From: Sphingobacterium faecium
GTDB taxonomy: Bacteria; Bacteroidota; Bacteroidia; Sphingobacteriales; Sphingobacteriaceae
Assembly: GCF_003054045.1 (NCBI RefSeq)
Contig: NZ_QBKH01000003.1
Location: 434,001-498,000, forward strand
Reading direction: 5' to 3'
Length of the DNA: 64,000 bases
The notes below the pieces were generated by a model that was given only the letters and a program-made list of their open reading frames with translations, was not told where the DNA came from and did not search any database. Within the stretch, counting starts at the first letter, position 1. The number at the start of each line of letters is the position of its first letter. Both the position numbers and the translations under genes were made by a program. This document shows positions 1 through 8,117 of the stretch, piece by piece.

Positions 1-399
1 TAACAATTTGATTTTGCCATGAAGCAGATGTTAAAGTTATTAATGTTAGTTATGTTCCTGGATGGTATATATATGTAATAGTCTCCATAAATAAGACGAA
101 ATAAATAAATGTTATTTCTAAAGTAGTCAAAAGAGCTAGTCAGCGTTTTATTCAGACGGTCTTTTTAAATGGTTATCAGAATCCATATTATTGAGCTCTT
201 CCTTTCAAATTTTATGGTAATGAATTTTGATAATGGATTAGAGGAGATAAGAAATATATTTTGTTTTTATTTTGAAGTCTAATGATTGAAATTAGCGTTA
301 TATCTTTTATGGGAAATTATGTCTAATTTTCAAGCAATTTTTTTTGTAAAATGAATACAAAAAGTTCCATATTCATATATGGAGAATATTGAAGTTTTT
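1..399. other. Intergenic, no gene seen
   Basis: This is AT-rich sequence with frequent stops on both strands. A 19-codon open stretch near base 19 has no recognisable content. I see no repeat, RNA or clear promoter. Confidence 0.5.
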
Positions 400-696
400 T
401 CAGTGCGGTTGCAGTAATTCTACAGTGCTGCGGTATCCCGGATGATAGGAGGGTTTATACTTTATGAAGCCATAAATTTGCAGTTCCTTAAAGTATTTGT
501 GATATGTGGGTGTTGTATTAATATGCGAGAGAGCCATTAGTTTACTTCTGCTTACCCGTATAATCTTGCTTTCATTTTGCCTATAGGCTAATCGCGTAAT
601 TGCAAGTAGTAGGCTTATATGCCAAACATTCAGTCTGGGATCATCACAAATATGATCAAGGTATGTCAAACCTCTTTTGGATACATCAGTTTTCAT
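400..696 (-). CDS. Small winged-helix-like protein of Bacteroidota mobile islands
   Basis: The product is 98 residues long. It reads like a small protein common in Bacteroidota conjugative and mobilisable islands. An opening of the type 'LDHICDDPRLNVWHISL' is followed by a helix-rich segment with 'ISRxKLMAxSxINTTPTYHKY' character and an aromatic C-terminal strand region. Family knowledge suggests a wHTH DNA-binding fold that may act in element regulation. No catalytic motif is visible. It overlaps the upstream HTH gene by 11 nt, so the two are co-transcribed. The pair often sits at the edge of integrated elements, which fits the surrounding IS debris. The function is inferred from resemblance and context only. 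Confidence 0.7.
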   Translation of the reverse strand: MKTDVSKRGLTYLDHICDDPRLNVWHISLLLAITRLAYRQNESKIIRVSRSKLMALSHINTTPTYHKYFKELQIYGFIKYKPSYHPGYRSTVELLQPH

Positions 697-949
697 CTTG
701 AAATAATTTTTGAAGGTCTGACCTGTTGTAATAATAAGAACCCATTACCTTTTTGTGGCGGATCTTCCCAGTGATTCTTAAGTTCTGCAGCGTGGCAGGT
801 GAAATGTCCATCATTTTCCGGATGGCCTTGCTTCGTAGCCAGTCAAATTCTTCAGTAGGCGGGACAAGACTGCCTACCAACATCTGTTGTATATCCGAAA
901 GCATTCTTATCCTGAATTGTTCCAAATCCTGTTTTGATACTATTTCCAT
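686..949 (-). CDS. Helix-turn-helix (excisionase/MerR-like) protein
   Basis: The product is 87 residues long. It has an N-terminal helix (about 1-25) and then an HTH around 'WLRSKAIRKMMDISPATLQNLRITGKI' (about residues 38-64), followed by a short wing with 'YYYNRSDLQKLF'. This is the layout of HTH_17/excisionase-like DNA-binding proteins in Bacteroidota integrative elements. It is the first gene of a two-gene minus-strand unit with the 98-residue wHTH gene, with overlapping ends. It probably regulates or directs excision of a mobile element. No integrase is visible nearby, so it may be left over from a larger island extending to the left of the window. Confidence 0.75.
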   Translation of the reverse strand: MEIVSKQDLEQFRIRMLSDIQQMLVGSLVPPTEEFDWLRSKAIRKMMDISPATLQNLRITGKIRHKKVMGSYYYNRSDLQKLFQDEN

Positions 950-1287
950 ATTCTATAATTTGTATGGCTCAAAATTGTAGGATAATGATGCGAGATTATG
1001 AAATTGTTGATAATGATACTCGTTTTGGCGTACGGTTTCCGTTTATGTAATAATTTGTTTTTCTTTTTATAATTTTAAAAACACAACCATTATAATGATT
1101 TAGGTTGAAAAAAATAGAAATATAGAAAGTGAATTCTTCGAAAAGCACTATGCATTGTGAAAAATCAGGATTATAGCAGCAAGTGAGCAAATAGACGATA
1201 ATCAATGCCAGTATAAGATGTTTTTGACCAACATATGTTTGCCATACGGTGTATTTGTAATTGTATCTTTTGTAGACGGTGAGCTGT
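950..1287. other. Intergenic, no gene seen
   Basis: About 340 bases of AT-rich sequence. The open frames here have no recognisable composition and lack family motifs. No terminator or repeat stands out. Confidence 0.45.
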
Positions 1288-1656
1288 TTACTTCTTAATT
1301 TTTCTGGATATAAAACGCTGGTGGTTTTTCTTTAGATCCTCATTGAATTCCTTGCTTATGAACTTATCATTGATCTCTCCATTACCATATTTATATTCCC
1401 GGCCAATTTCTTTCTCGCCTGCTTCTGCGAGCTGGCCGAGCGTGTTGGCAACAAAATTTCCTTTATCCTTTTTTCTGGGAATGACTAAATTTGGTAGTGA
1501 TTCCATATAAATATTCCATTTCCCATCTTCTCTGCTTAACAAGCTTAAAGAACATATGCTGGTCATAGGCTTACCTTGGAACCGCTGCCGGTGCACCATC
1601 AAGTTATAGCTGCAGCTGGCCAAATAATGCCCCTGGTACTCCTTACAAGGACTCAC
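1288..1656 (-). CDS. Hypothetical protein, charged C-terminus
   Basis: The product is 122 residues long and I do not recognise it. The N-terminal third has three cysteines within about 35 residues. The middle has strand-like segments, and the C-terminal half is highly charged (many Lys/Glu) and ends in a basic tail. There is no signal peptide or membrane segment. It lies alone on the minus strand between AT-rich gaps in a region full of mobile-element debris, so it may be accessory or the remnant of a longer gene. The start codon is uncertain. Confidence 0.4.
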   Translation of the reverse strand: MSPCKEYQGHYLASCSYNLMVHRQRFQGKPMTSICSLSLLSREDGKWNIYMESLPNLVIPRKKDKGNFVANTLGQLAEAGEKEIGREYKYGNGEINDKFISKEFNEDLKKNHQRFISRKIKK

Positions 1657-1948
1657 TTAGCTCATTATGTGTCTTTAATATTAATTAATGAAAAATTAAA
1701 GTCGCAAAATGTCTTTAATTCAATATATTTTTCAGGCAGCTCTGCTGACTTTTTGAGTGTCTCGGCTACAAGATATTTCAGGAATTCAGGCATAGAATGT
1801 TTTATAATAAAATGCCTATTCTTAAACCATTTTATTGGAATTATAGCTCGAAATCTCTCGCATAATCATGCGATTTAAATTGGATGATGACTTAAGAATT
1901 TAAACCAAAAAGCGTTCGGTGTCAATCTCCACGCTTGCTAAATCAATA
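1657..1948. other. Intergenic with small hairpin
   Basis: There is no gene I can support. A short inverted repeat (TCGCAT-AATC-ATGCGA, around 1858-1873) lies downstream of the VOC gene on the minus strand and could be part of a weak terminator. Confidence 0.35.
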
Positions 1949-2401
1949 TCAACTCCAGTTTAGGAGTTCTATTATATTTCCGTCAGGATCCGAGATATAA
2001 ATAAACTTAAACACCCCCTTATTGTCAAAATGATGTTCGCTTAGCTCTCCAATCTTCGATGCTCCATTCGATAATGCTAATGCTAAAAGTCCGGCAATGT
2101 CCTCTACCTGGAATGCAATATGTCCAAATCCTTTTTGATTAGCTAGGTGTCTTTCAGCATTTATCATTTTTGAATACTGATAGATCTCGAGTGTTGGTCC
2201 ATTATCGCCATAGCCGGGTAAACGTAATTGCATCCCTTCTAAATGAGCATTTACAACACCGGTGCCTTTGTCAAGCCACTCTCCTTGATAGGTTCGTATA
2301 GGTGGAACTGGTATGCAATTAAATACGATTTCATAGAATTTTGCAAGTTTCTTCCAATCCTTCGTTATAATGTTGGTATGAGCGTACTTTATTTTTATCA
2401 T
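1949..2401 (-). CDS. VOC family (glyoxalase/bleomycin-resistance type) protein
   Basis: The product is 150 residues long with the two beta-alpha-beta-beta-beta modules of the vicinal oxygen chelate superfamily. Module one starts 'IKYAHTNIITKDWKKLAKFYE'. Module two holds 'GFGHIAFQVED' and ends 'YISDPDGNIIELLNW'. Possible metal ligands are His8, Glu72, His94 and Glu145, the usual VOC positions. Members include glyoxalases, dioxygenases and antibiotic-binding proteins, and the substrate cannot be read from sequence. It is probably cytoplasmic. It stands alone, with no operon partner, in an accessory region. Confidence 0.85.
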   Translation of the reverse strand: MIKIKYAHTNIITKDWKKLAKFYEIVFNCIPVPPIRTYQGEWLDKGTGVVNAHLEGMQLRLPGYGDNGPTLEIYQYSKMINAERHLANQKGFGHIAFQVEDIAGLLALALSNGASKIGELSEHHFDNKGVFKFIYISDPDGNIIELLNWS

Positions 2402-2655
2402 GAAAATTTGACTATATTGTTCGAAACGTTATTAATGGTAACACTTTTTCAATTTATTATTTCCTGGTGTTATAAAATCTTTTGTTCTTTAAGCTATACA
2501 AAAGTATAATTTTGTTTTCGAATCTCTACGTATATTCGAACTTATCCTTCTAAAGAAGGTATAAAAAAGGTGTTTTCAAATTACTGCCATGATTCTGCCA
2601 TTATAAAGAAACTGTGTCTTTATTTTTCATAAGTATTTATTTTAAAGTAACTAAT

Positions 2656-2676
2656 GAGGGGTTCGCCGTTTTGAAC
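2656..2676 (+). repeat. Dispersed 21-bp motif, copy 1
   Basis: The motif GAGGGGTTCGCCGTTTTGAAC occurs here and, with one substitution, at 10137-10157. In one frame both copies read E-G-F-A-V-L-N and are preceded by similar residues, so they may be the coding tail of a lost gene or element. Confidence 0.55.
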
Positions 2677-2719
2677 TTACCAGCTTACTGTGAAAAATTG
2701 AGCACAAAATCCGAATGAA

Positions 2720-2979
2720 TTATTGGATTTTTGTGTACATATAGTTGATAAAAGCTGAACAAACTATCAGCATATACTTTGCATCGGCTAATGGATAATT
2801 AATATTGTGATCTCTCCTATAAGGATAGAGTTTAGATTCGAATTTAATCAGAGCTTCCTCAGGTGATGTTGCAAAGCAAAAAAATGAAAATCTGGAGTTA
2901 GATCTCCTTGATAACTCTCTACCTCAAAGTGATCGACAAGCTCAGGAATAATGTGGTCGAGACTGTAACGTGAACTCAT
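2720..2979 (-). pseudogene. Small unknown gene broken by a frameshift in an A7 run
   Basis: Reading leftwards from the ATG at 2979, the frame gives a plausible start (M-S-S-R-Y-S-L-D-H-I-I-P-E-L-V-D-H-F-E) but stops after 43 codons. Inserting one base at the seven-A run at 2878-2884 restores a protein of about 86 residues. The restored part contains 'SPEEALIKFESKLYPYRRDHNINYPLADA' and runs to a TAA at 2720-2722. I do not recognise the family. A decayed match to the first 20 or so bases of the gene (GAGACTGTAACGT...) recurs near 10007. It could be a pseudogene, a phase-variable gene or a sequencing error in the homopolymer. Confidence 0.45.
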
Positions 2980-3228
2980 ATCTTTGAAAATAATGTATAA
3001 TCAATATTTTTATATTAAAAACTAACAGAGCTAAAGCAGCAACTTGAACATCGAACTAGGCACTTTTCTTTGAGGATGCTGGGACACAGAGAAACCTGCT
3101 TTAGTCTCTTTCTGAAGAGATCCAGAATAGTACTTAAAGATATCTATTACGTTAGATAATCCTGTATAAAAGATGAGTAATGGTTTTTCAGAATATCTGT
3201 TCTTTTATAATTTTAAAATAGGGTAATT

Positions 3229-3366
3229 ATGTTAAAGTATTCACTGGGATTGGATATCTCTTCTAAAGAAATTCACTGCTGTTTATCGACAATTGACAGC
3301 AGTCAGAAGGTAAGCGTTAAAGGTAGTCCAAAACTCCATTTAATATGTGCTGAATTTCCGATATAG
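3229..3366 (+). pseudogene. IS110-family transposase, N-terminal fragment
   Basis: The frame opens with M-L-K-Y-S-L-G-L-D-I-S-S-K-E-I-H-C-C-L, the first beta strand and first catalytic Asp of the RuvC-like DEDD domain of IS110/IS492 transposases. Similarity ends after about 33 codons, near base 3327. There the frame runs into the antisense of a second IS110 fragment and stops at 3364-3366. The rest of the gene is missing, so this is a dead remnant. Confidence 0.75.
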
Positions 3367-3626
3367 ATTGGCAACTTTATACATCCACAAAAGGACCAGA
3401 TCAGTCTGTGATAAATTCCGGTATTCTCTATTACCAAAAGAGAATTTGAAACCATGGTAACCTTATTTTTCCTCAGCCACTTTTGAAACAACTTAAGTCC
3501 ATCAAGATTATTTTCAAATCTCTCGGTTTGAATTGGGCGTCTATCTCCTACAACGCTCAATAATGATGCGTCAAAATGAGGCTTTGAGACATCAATACCT
3601 ATGAAAAATTTTGTAGTGTCTTCCAT
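3303..3626 (-). pseudogene. IS110-family transposase, truncated N-terminal part
   Basis: The frame is 107 codons. The motif 'FIGIDVSKPHFDASLL' (about residues 8-23) carries the first catalytic Asp, and 'LLVIENTGIYH' carries the conserved Glu of the DEDD transposase domain. 'NSAHIKWSFGL' is the usual lead-in to the next conserved block, but the family sequence is lost straight after it, at about base 3330. From there the DNA is the antisense of the plus-strand IS110 fragment. About two thirds of a normal IS110 transposase (roughly 300-340 residues) is missing. It faces the other fragment head-on, which points to a recombination or deletion between two IS110 elements. Confidence 0.8.
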
Positions 3627-3866
3627 TTTAATTAGATTAGTATGTTAATGATCTAACTTTTTTTCTCCTATACTTCAAGTCCTTAATAGTGGGTAATGAA
3701 CCCGAATTGTTATATGAAAATTAAGAGAAAAAAATCGGCGATGGATTCGATCCTAAAATAGGTATTAAAAACCTTGACGCAACTAAAATGAGCCACCGTC
3801 GATAGTTAATCTTTTATTAGTAATATAAGCATTTTTAATAATAGCAAATCTAAAGGACGCTACTGT
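3627..3866. other. IS-derived flank, no gene
   Basis: This is the non-coding flank of the minus-strand IS110 fragment. The 14-bp motif AAAGGACGCTACTG at 3852-3865 matches one end of the inverted-repeat element at 5900-6310. Confidence 0.45.
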
Positions 3867-3904
3867 AAAAAAATAGGATGCTGAAAAATGCATCCTATTT
3901 TTTT
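3867..3904. terminator. Bidirectional hairpin terminator
   Basis: The two arms of about 15 nt (AAAAAAATAGGATGC and GCATCCTATTTTTTT) pair perfectly around an 8-nt loop, with A/T tracts on both sides. It sits 35 nt past the stop of the cellulase gene on the minus strand and fits as its intrinsic terminator. Confidence 0.85.
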
Positions 3905-3938
3905 GTTTTCAGAATTAGTGATAGACACTTTATGACAT

Positions 3939-5666
3939 CTAGTTCATCCCAATAAATTTGAACTTGAACAATTGACAGGATGTTCCGTAATAATCCCAAA
4001 GGTGTAAGGTTGAATTACCGTCCATGCTACAGTTGGGGATATCCCAGCCACGGGTAGCATCCACTTTGGATAGGATTTTGTAATAACCATTGGAGATGGA
4101 GACTACCTGCCAGGACTGTGCATCATTGCTATAGTTCTGCCAAAGCCGAATTGAAGTTCCCAGCGTATTACTGTTACTAGCCAGATCGATACAGCGATTT
4201 GTTGCACTGGCTTTAGACACAAAACGCCAGTAGCCATTGCCGGCGTTAATGGCAACCCACCGCTGTGCAGAAGCACCATTCCTCGTCCATGGTCTTAATA
4301 CTGCACCATTGATGTCCTCTCCGGATTTTAAATCAAGTACTTTGTTGGGGTCGGTCTGAAATTCGATTTCATAAATACCATTATTGACCAGACTGCTGGT
4401 TTCGTTACAGTTTGCAACAGGATAGTTAGAGGCAGCATATTGCTGAAACCATTGCTTGCTTGGAGCTGCGCAGGCTTCCCAATCGTTGTTATAGGCTGTT
4501 CCTGCATTAGGATCACCCTTGTGTAGCAGATTATCTGGTGCAAGGAGGTTCCAGCTTACATTGCCAGATTGATCCACAATATATTTTAAATTGGCGCCAA
4601 AGCCGTTTCCGCCTGCTGTGCCGGTTGTGCCGATGCCGAAGGTTTCATATCCCTGCGGTGCCCAGTCGGTCTCGGTAATAGCGATCGGTGCAATGTCTGC
4701 AATTGGCTTAACATTAATATTCCATGCATTTTGGAAGGATTGATAGTTGTTGACACCACCCCAGTAACCAGGGTATATGTGAACAGCATAACCAATATTA
4801 CCACCGGTGATCTGGTTATTGACATAGCCTTGATAATGCGATTGCCAACCTGTACCTGGAATCCAGCAAATATTGTTGGCTCCGTTGTTGCGAATGATGT
4901 TGACTAATGGCTGAAAGAAGTTTTTGAGTGCTGCAAAGTGCGCATTCCCCGTTGTTCCCCATGTGCCGTTTGTTCCCAGGATCTCAACAGGTTCGTTGGC
5001 CAGTTCAAACATTACGTTGTCAGCATTCTTCAGTCCGGGGTGTTGGGAGAGAAAAGTCCATACAGTCTTGAGGTAGTTATGGTACGCATCATCGACTGCG
5101 ATACGATGTGGGCATACACCTGGAGGACGTAGGATTACATACATACCTCGGCTTCGTGCATGGTTGATCAAAGGAATAATAACTTGATCAGTGTAGGTAA
5201 CCAAACGGTTATAATTGAATCTTGAGATATCGTTCTCAGGGATAGGCGAGCCGGGGTTATTGGTCCAATATGGGTCAATGTGAAGGCGGATGTAATTGAG
5301 GTGCCAGCCATCAGCAGTGCTGCTGAGCTTGTCCATGACAGCTTTGTTATAGTTCAGAGCCCCCTGCACATTATAATTGTCCCAAGTACAGTAGCCTGAA
5401 TTCGCACCATATTGACAGCCATTGAACCAGGGACTGGGTGTTATGGCAACCCCATGTAAGACGACGTTATTGCCGCAGGGGTCTTTGAGGTGCCTGCCGC
5501 CGACATGCAGGGGTGGTGTCACCGCCAATGCAGAAGCATCGTTGTTGGTGTTGACTCTCAGGATTCTTTCGGATTCTTCCAGTAGAGTTTTTTCTTCCAT
5601 CCGGGAGCATCCGAAAAAAATGGTTAGTAGAAAGGCCAGAAATAGCCACATTTTGTTTGTTCTCAT
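3939..5666 (-). CDS. Secreted GH5 cellulase-type lipoprotein with C-terminal ricin-B/CBM13 domain
   Basis: The product is 575 residues long. A lipoprotein signal ends at Cys20 ('FFGC'), so export to the outer membrane or cell surface is expected. Residues about 50-400 form a glycoside hydrolase family 5 barrel. 'FELANEP' gives the acid/base Glu225, 'AITETDW' gives the nucleophile Glu332, and 'YIRLHIDPYW' is the substrate-side strand. Residues about 430-575 are a ricin-type beta-trefoil with three repeats marked by 'QRW', 'QSW' and 'CQLFKF', which would bind carbohydrate. It probably hydrolyses beta-1,4-glucan-type polymers, though GH5 also covers mannanases and others. The gene is monocistronic, has its own terminator and no SusCD partners, and is bordered by IS-derived repeats, which suggests acquisition. 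Confidence 0.9.
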   Translation of the reverse strand: MRTNKMWLFLAFLLTIFFGCSRMEEKTLLEESERILRVNTNNDASALAVTPPLHVGGRHLKDPCGNNVVLHGVAITPSPWFNGCQYGANSGYCTWDNYNVQGALNYNKAVMDKLSSTADGWHLNYIRLHIDPYWTNNPGSPIPENDISRFNYNRLVTYTDQVIIPLINHARSRGMYVILRPPGVCPHRIAVDDAYHNYLKTVWTFLSQHPGLKNADNVMFELANEPVEILGTNGTWGTTGNAHFAALKNFFQPLVNIIRNNGANNICWIPGTGWQSHYQGYVNNQITGGNIGYAVHIYPGYWGGVNNYQSFQNAWNINVKPIADIAPIAITETDWAPQGYETFGIGTTGTAGGNGFGANLKYIVDQSGNVSWNLLAPDNLLHKGDPNAGTAYNNDWEACAAPSKQWFQQYAASNYPVANCNETSSLVNNGIYEIEFQTDPNKVLDLKSGEDINGAVLRPWTRNGASAQRWVAINAGNGYWRFVSKASATNRCIDLASNSNTLGTSIRLWQNYSNDAQSWQVVSISNGYYKILSKVDATRGWDIPNCSMDGNSTLHLWDYYGTSCQLFKFKFIGMN

Positions 5667-5899
5667 AATTAAATATTTAAGGGGTTGTTAATCTTATTTT
5701 TTAGCTATTAATGCGTTGGTCAGAATAATGAAATTGTTTCCATTCAGTTTCAGATGTGAAACCTTTTCTTTTCCTGGATTCTTTACGCATGAAAGCATGG
5801 TATTATGGAAATATTGGTCATTTAAGTTGTTGTTTTATAAAAATAAATATATTATTAAATATAAATAAATATTTTTTCAAATAAAATTGACATATATAT
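5667..5899. other. Upstream region of the cellulase gene
   Basis: AT-rich upstream region of the GH5 gene. I see no convincing operator and no further gene. Confidence 0.4.
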
Positions 5900-6310
5900 C
5901 AGTAGCGTCTTAAATAATTTTTTTGGCACGAAAAAAACCGTCTTCATCGCTATTTCAGGAAAGATTTTATTTTTTAACACTAAATGTACCTCTCTGTTCG
6001 GTTTAGAATAGCGTAAACTGACCTTTTTTATCGAGCGATTTACCTGAAATAAAGGGGTCTTCAGCCCATTTACAGAGATCAATCTTGACGAAGATATTAT
6101 GTTTAATAAAGTTGACCATAATGGACAGATTCCAGCTGTATTTCGCCCGCTTCTGACTATATTTAGAGCAATATTCCGATCAATGCCGTCTATATCTGGA
6201 TGTACACTGCATTTTGGGATGTGCCCACAAAACTGGTGACCTTTAGTCTTCGTTTTGGATGTTTGAAGAATGTTTCAATCTCTTATCGTTCCAAATAAAG
6301 GACGCTACTG
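5900..6310. mobile_element. MITE-like or decayed IS element, about 411 bp, with terminal inverted repeats
   Basis: The left end CAGTAGCGTC (5900-5909) is the reverse complement of the right end GACGCTACTG (6301-6310). The match extends imperfectly inwards as CAGTAGCGTCTTAAATA against CAGTAGCGTCCTTTATT. The interior has only broken frames on the minus strand, including a 38-codon stretch starting at 6120, consistent with a transposase relic or a non-autonomous element. No clear target-site duplication is visible. The right-end motif recurs on the far side of the cellulase gene at 3852-3865. Confidence 0.55.
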
Positions 6311-6957
6311 ATTATTTATAAGATTTTCTCACTTGGATTGCAATAGTTGCATAGATGTAATGATGTCAATTTTTAAATTTACCTGAAGTCAAGCGTCAGA
6401 AGATAGTTTTGTTAAGTGACAATATAGATCAACGTGATTTTTTAATTAAGGAGCGTAAAAAAAATCAGGATTAAGATCTTTTTCATTTGCCTTTGATAAT
6501 TTGAATGTCTTAAATTTTCTTGGAATTCCTATTGAAGGAAAAGGTTTACCATTTTGTTTTAAAATTAACTGCTCCATTAGATGGATTCTCAACATTTGTA
6601 ATAAAGACTCTGTTGACTCCAATAATTGTCGCTATATCTGTTCGATTAAGTTTAAACACGTAATCAGTGATATATTGCTCAATTTGTTCACAGCATTAAC
6701 ATTAGTAAATGAATTAAAAGCTCAGTGTAATTTAAAATTGGCGTCAGATCGATCAAGTGAGTAACAGTCAATAGAGTTAATTATAAATCCACATCTAGCA
6801 CGATATGGATTTTTTTGAGTTGGTATATTTTTACAGTATGATAGGGTGATAAAATTGTGTATCTATTAATTATAAATATCAATTATATGTATCCGTCCTA
6901 AGAACTACATCTTTGATTTTTGTAAGAATGGAAAGATCGAAATTATACTTCGTATGA
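6311..6957. other. AT-rich intergenic, no supportable gene
   Basis: This stretch is very AT-rich. A frame of about 87 codons at 6501-6764 lacks any recognisable motif, and I read it as chance. No RNA or repeat is recognised. Confidence 0.4.
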
Positions 6958-7200
6958 GCTCCCATCGGTCGGTTTAACGAAGCTCAGGTCACCTTTGCGA
7001 TCAAGCAGTCCGAGACAGGCACCCGTGTGGAGGAAGCCTGGCGTAAGATGGGTATAAGTAAAGCTACATCCTACAACTGGAAGAAGAAATACGGTTATCT
7101 AAGAGTTTCGGAAATCCGAAAAATGCGGTAGCTTGAAGAAGAGAATTCCCAACTGAAAAAGATTTTAATAGATGTCAGTCTTGACAAGATGATGCTTTGA
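6958..7200 (+). pseudogene. IS3-family OrfA (transposase HTH subunit) remnant
   Basis: From 6970 the frame reads 'RFNEAQVTFAIKQSETGTRVEEAWRKMGISKATSYNWKKKYG', the classic IS3-group OrfA HTH. It continues with the 'LEEENSQLKKILIDVSLDKMML' leucine-zipper tail. There is no start codon, since a TGA precedes it. An in-frame TAG stands where the family has a Gln after 'IRKMR', and OrfB is absent. It is a dead relic of an IS3 element. Confidence 0.8.
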
Positions 7201-7271
7201 TGCATTCTTAGTATAAGATATTGTGTATTAGTCGTTATAATATCTCCGTTTAAAATTAAATTTAATATTAT

Positions 7272-7303
7272 TTTGCATAATGGTAGTATTTGTACTACCT
7301 TTG
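7272..7303 (+). promoter_or_regulatory. hicAB promoter with palindromic operator
   Basis: TTTG (7272-7275), 20 nt, then TACCTTTG (7296-7303) matches the Bacteroidota -33/-7 consensus. Overlapping it at 7282-7299 is a perfect palindrome, GGTAGTA-TTTG-TACTACC. It is well placed for binding by the HTH-bearing HicB and for autorepression. Confidence 0.75.
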
Positions 7304-7375
7304 TATTGTGGTATTCGAGATGTGTATGGTAGTTTAAGGCGTAAATTATCCACTCACATTTAAATCTGTTTCAAT

Positions 7376-7555
7376 ATGAAATCAAGTGAATTCCACAAGA
7401 TTTTGCGAAAAAGTGGCTGGAACCATATCCGCACGAGTGGATCTCACTACATTTATGAGAAGGAGGGTAGAACATACCCAGTTCCATATCATGGAAGTAA
7501 AGAAATTGGAGAAGGTCTTCGCAAGAAAATCATGAAGGATCTGCGGCTTAAATAA
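7376..7555 (+). CDS. hicA: HicA-family mRNA interferase toxin
   Basis: The product is 59 residues long. It has the dsRBD-like HicA layout: 'KSSEFHKILRKSGWNHIRTSGSHYIYEKEG' with the catalytic His in 'GSHYIY', then 'YPVPYHGSKEIGEGLRKKIMKDL'. HicA toxins cleave mRNA and tmRNA when freed from HicB. The gene is followed after 14 nt (38 nt to the preferred start) by hicB and is driven by a clear promoter 72 nt upstream. The length is normal for the family (55-65 residues). The pair is intact and probably stabilises this island or works in stress or phage response. Confidence 0.9.
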   Translation: MKSSEFHKILRKSGWNHIRTSGSHYIYEKEGRTYPVPYHGSKEIGEGLRKKIMKDLRLK

Positions 7556-7593
7556 GCCCTAGATTCTAAATGAAAACAGAAAGGAGCAAAAAT

Positions 7594-7995
7594 ATGAAAA
7601 CCTTAAAAATTGTTATTGAACGTAGTGAAGATATGTTTAGTGCATATGCAGAGAATGCAGAAGGCATCTATGGCGGAGGGGATACTGTCGAAGAGGCAAA
7701 ACAATCCATTTTAGATGCTATTAAAATCATAACTGAAGAGTTTACTTCAGAGAATATACCTTCCATTCTAAAAGGAAAATACCATATTGTGTATCACTTC
7801 GATGCAGAGAGTTTTCTTACCTATTACAAGGGGATCTTTACCAATGCTGCTTTAGAGAAGATTACAGGCATTAATCAGCGTCAGCTGCAACATTACTCCT
7901 CTGGCTTAAAAAAGCCTCGACAGCCGCAGCTTAAGAAGATTGAGGATGGGTTACATCGTCTTGCGGCAGAGCTTCAGGCGGTGGAGTTGGTGTAG
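7594..7995 (+). CDS. hicB: HicB-family antitoxin with C-terminal HTH
   Basis: The product is 133 residues long from the ATG at 7594, which has an AAGGAG Shine-Dalgarno sequence at the right distance. An in-frame ATG at 7570 would add eight residues. The N-terminal half is the partial RNase-H-like HicB fold ('IVIERSEDMFSAYAENAEGIYGGGDTVEEAKQSILDAI'). The C-terminal third is an XRE-like HTH ('ALEKITGINQRQLQHYSSGLKKPRQPQLKKIEDGL'). It should neutralise HicA and repress the operon at the palindrome at 7282-7299. The gene order toxin then antitoxin is usual for hic. Confidence 0.9.
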   Translation: MKTLKIVIERSEDMFSAYAENAEGIYGGGDTVEEAKQSILDAIKIITEEFTSENIPSILKGKYHIVYHFDAESFLTYYKGIFTNAALEKITGINQRQLQHYSSGLKKPRQPQLKKIEDGLHRLAAELQAVELV

Positions 7996-8117
7996 AAATG
8001 TCATCGATAATTTAATCTATGCTTTTGATTTAGCAAGGTTTTCATCGCTTTTATCAAGAGTGGATTGTTTAAAAATGCTCTTCTTTCCATATCGCTTTGA
8101 TGGATAATAGTTCATCC

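Noticed and set aside
6501..6764. 87-codon plus-strand open frame between element relics
   Set aside because: No motif, unusual Asn/Ile/Cys-rich composition and no upstream signal. It is likely chance in AT-rich DNA.
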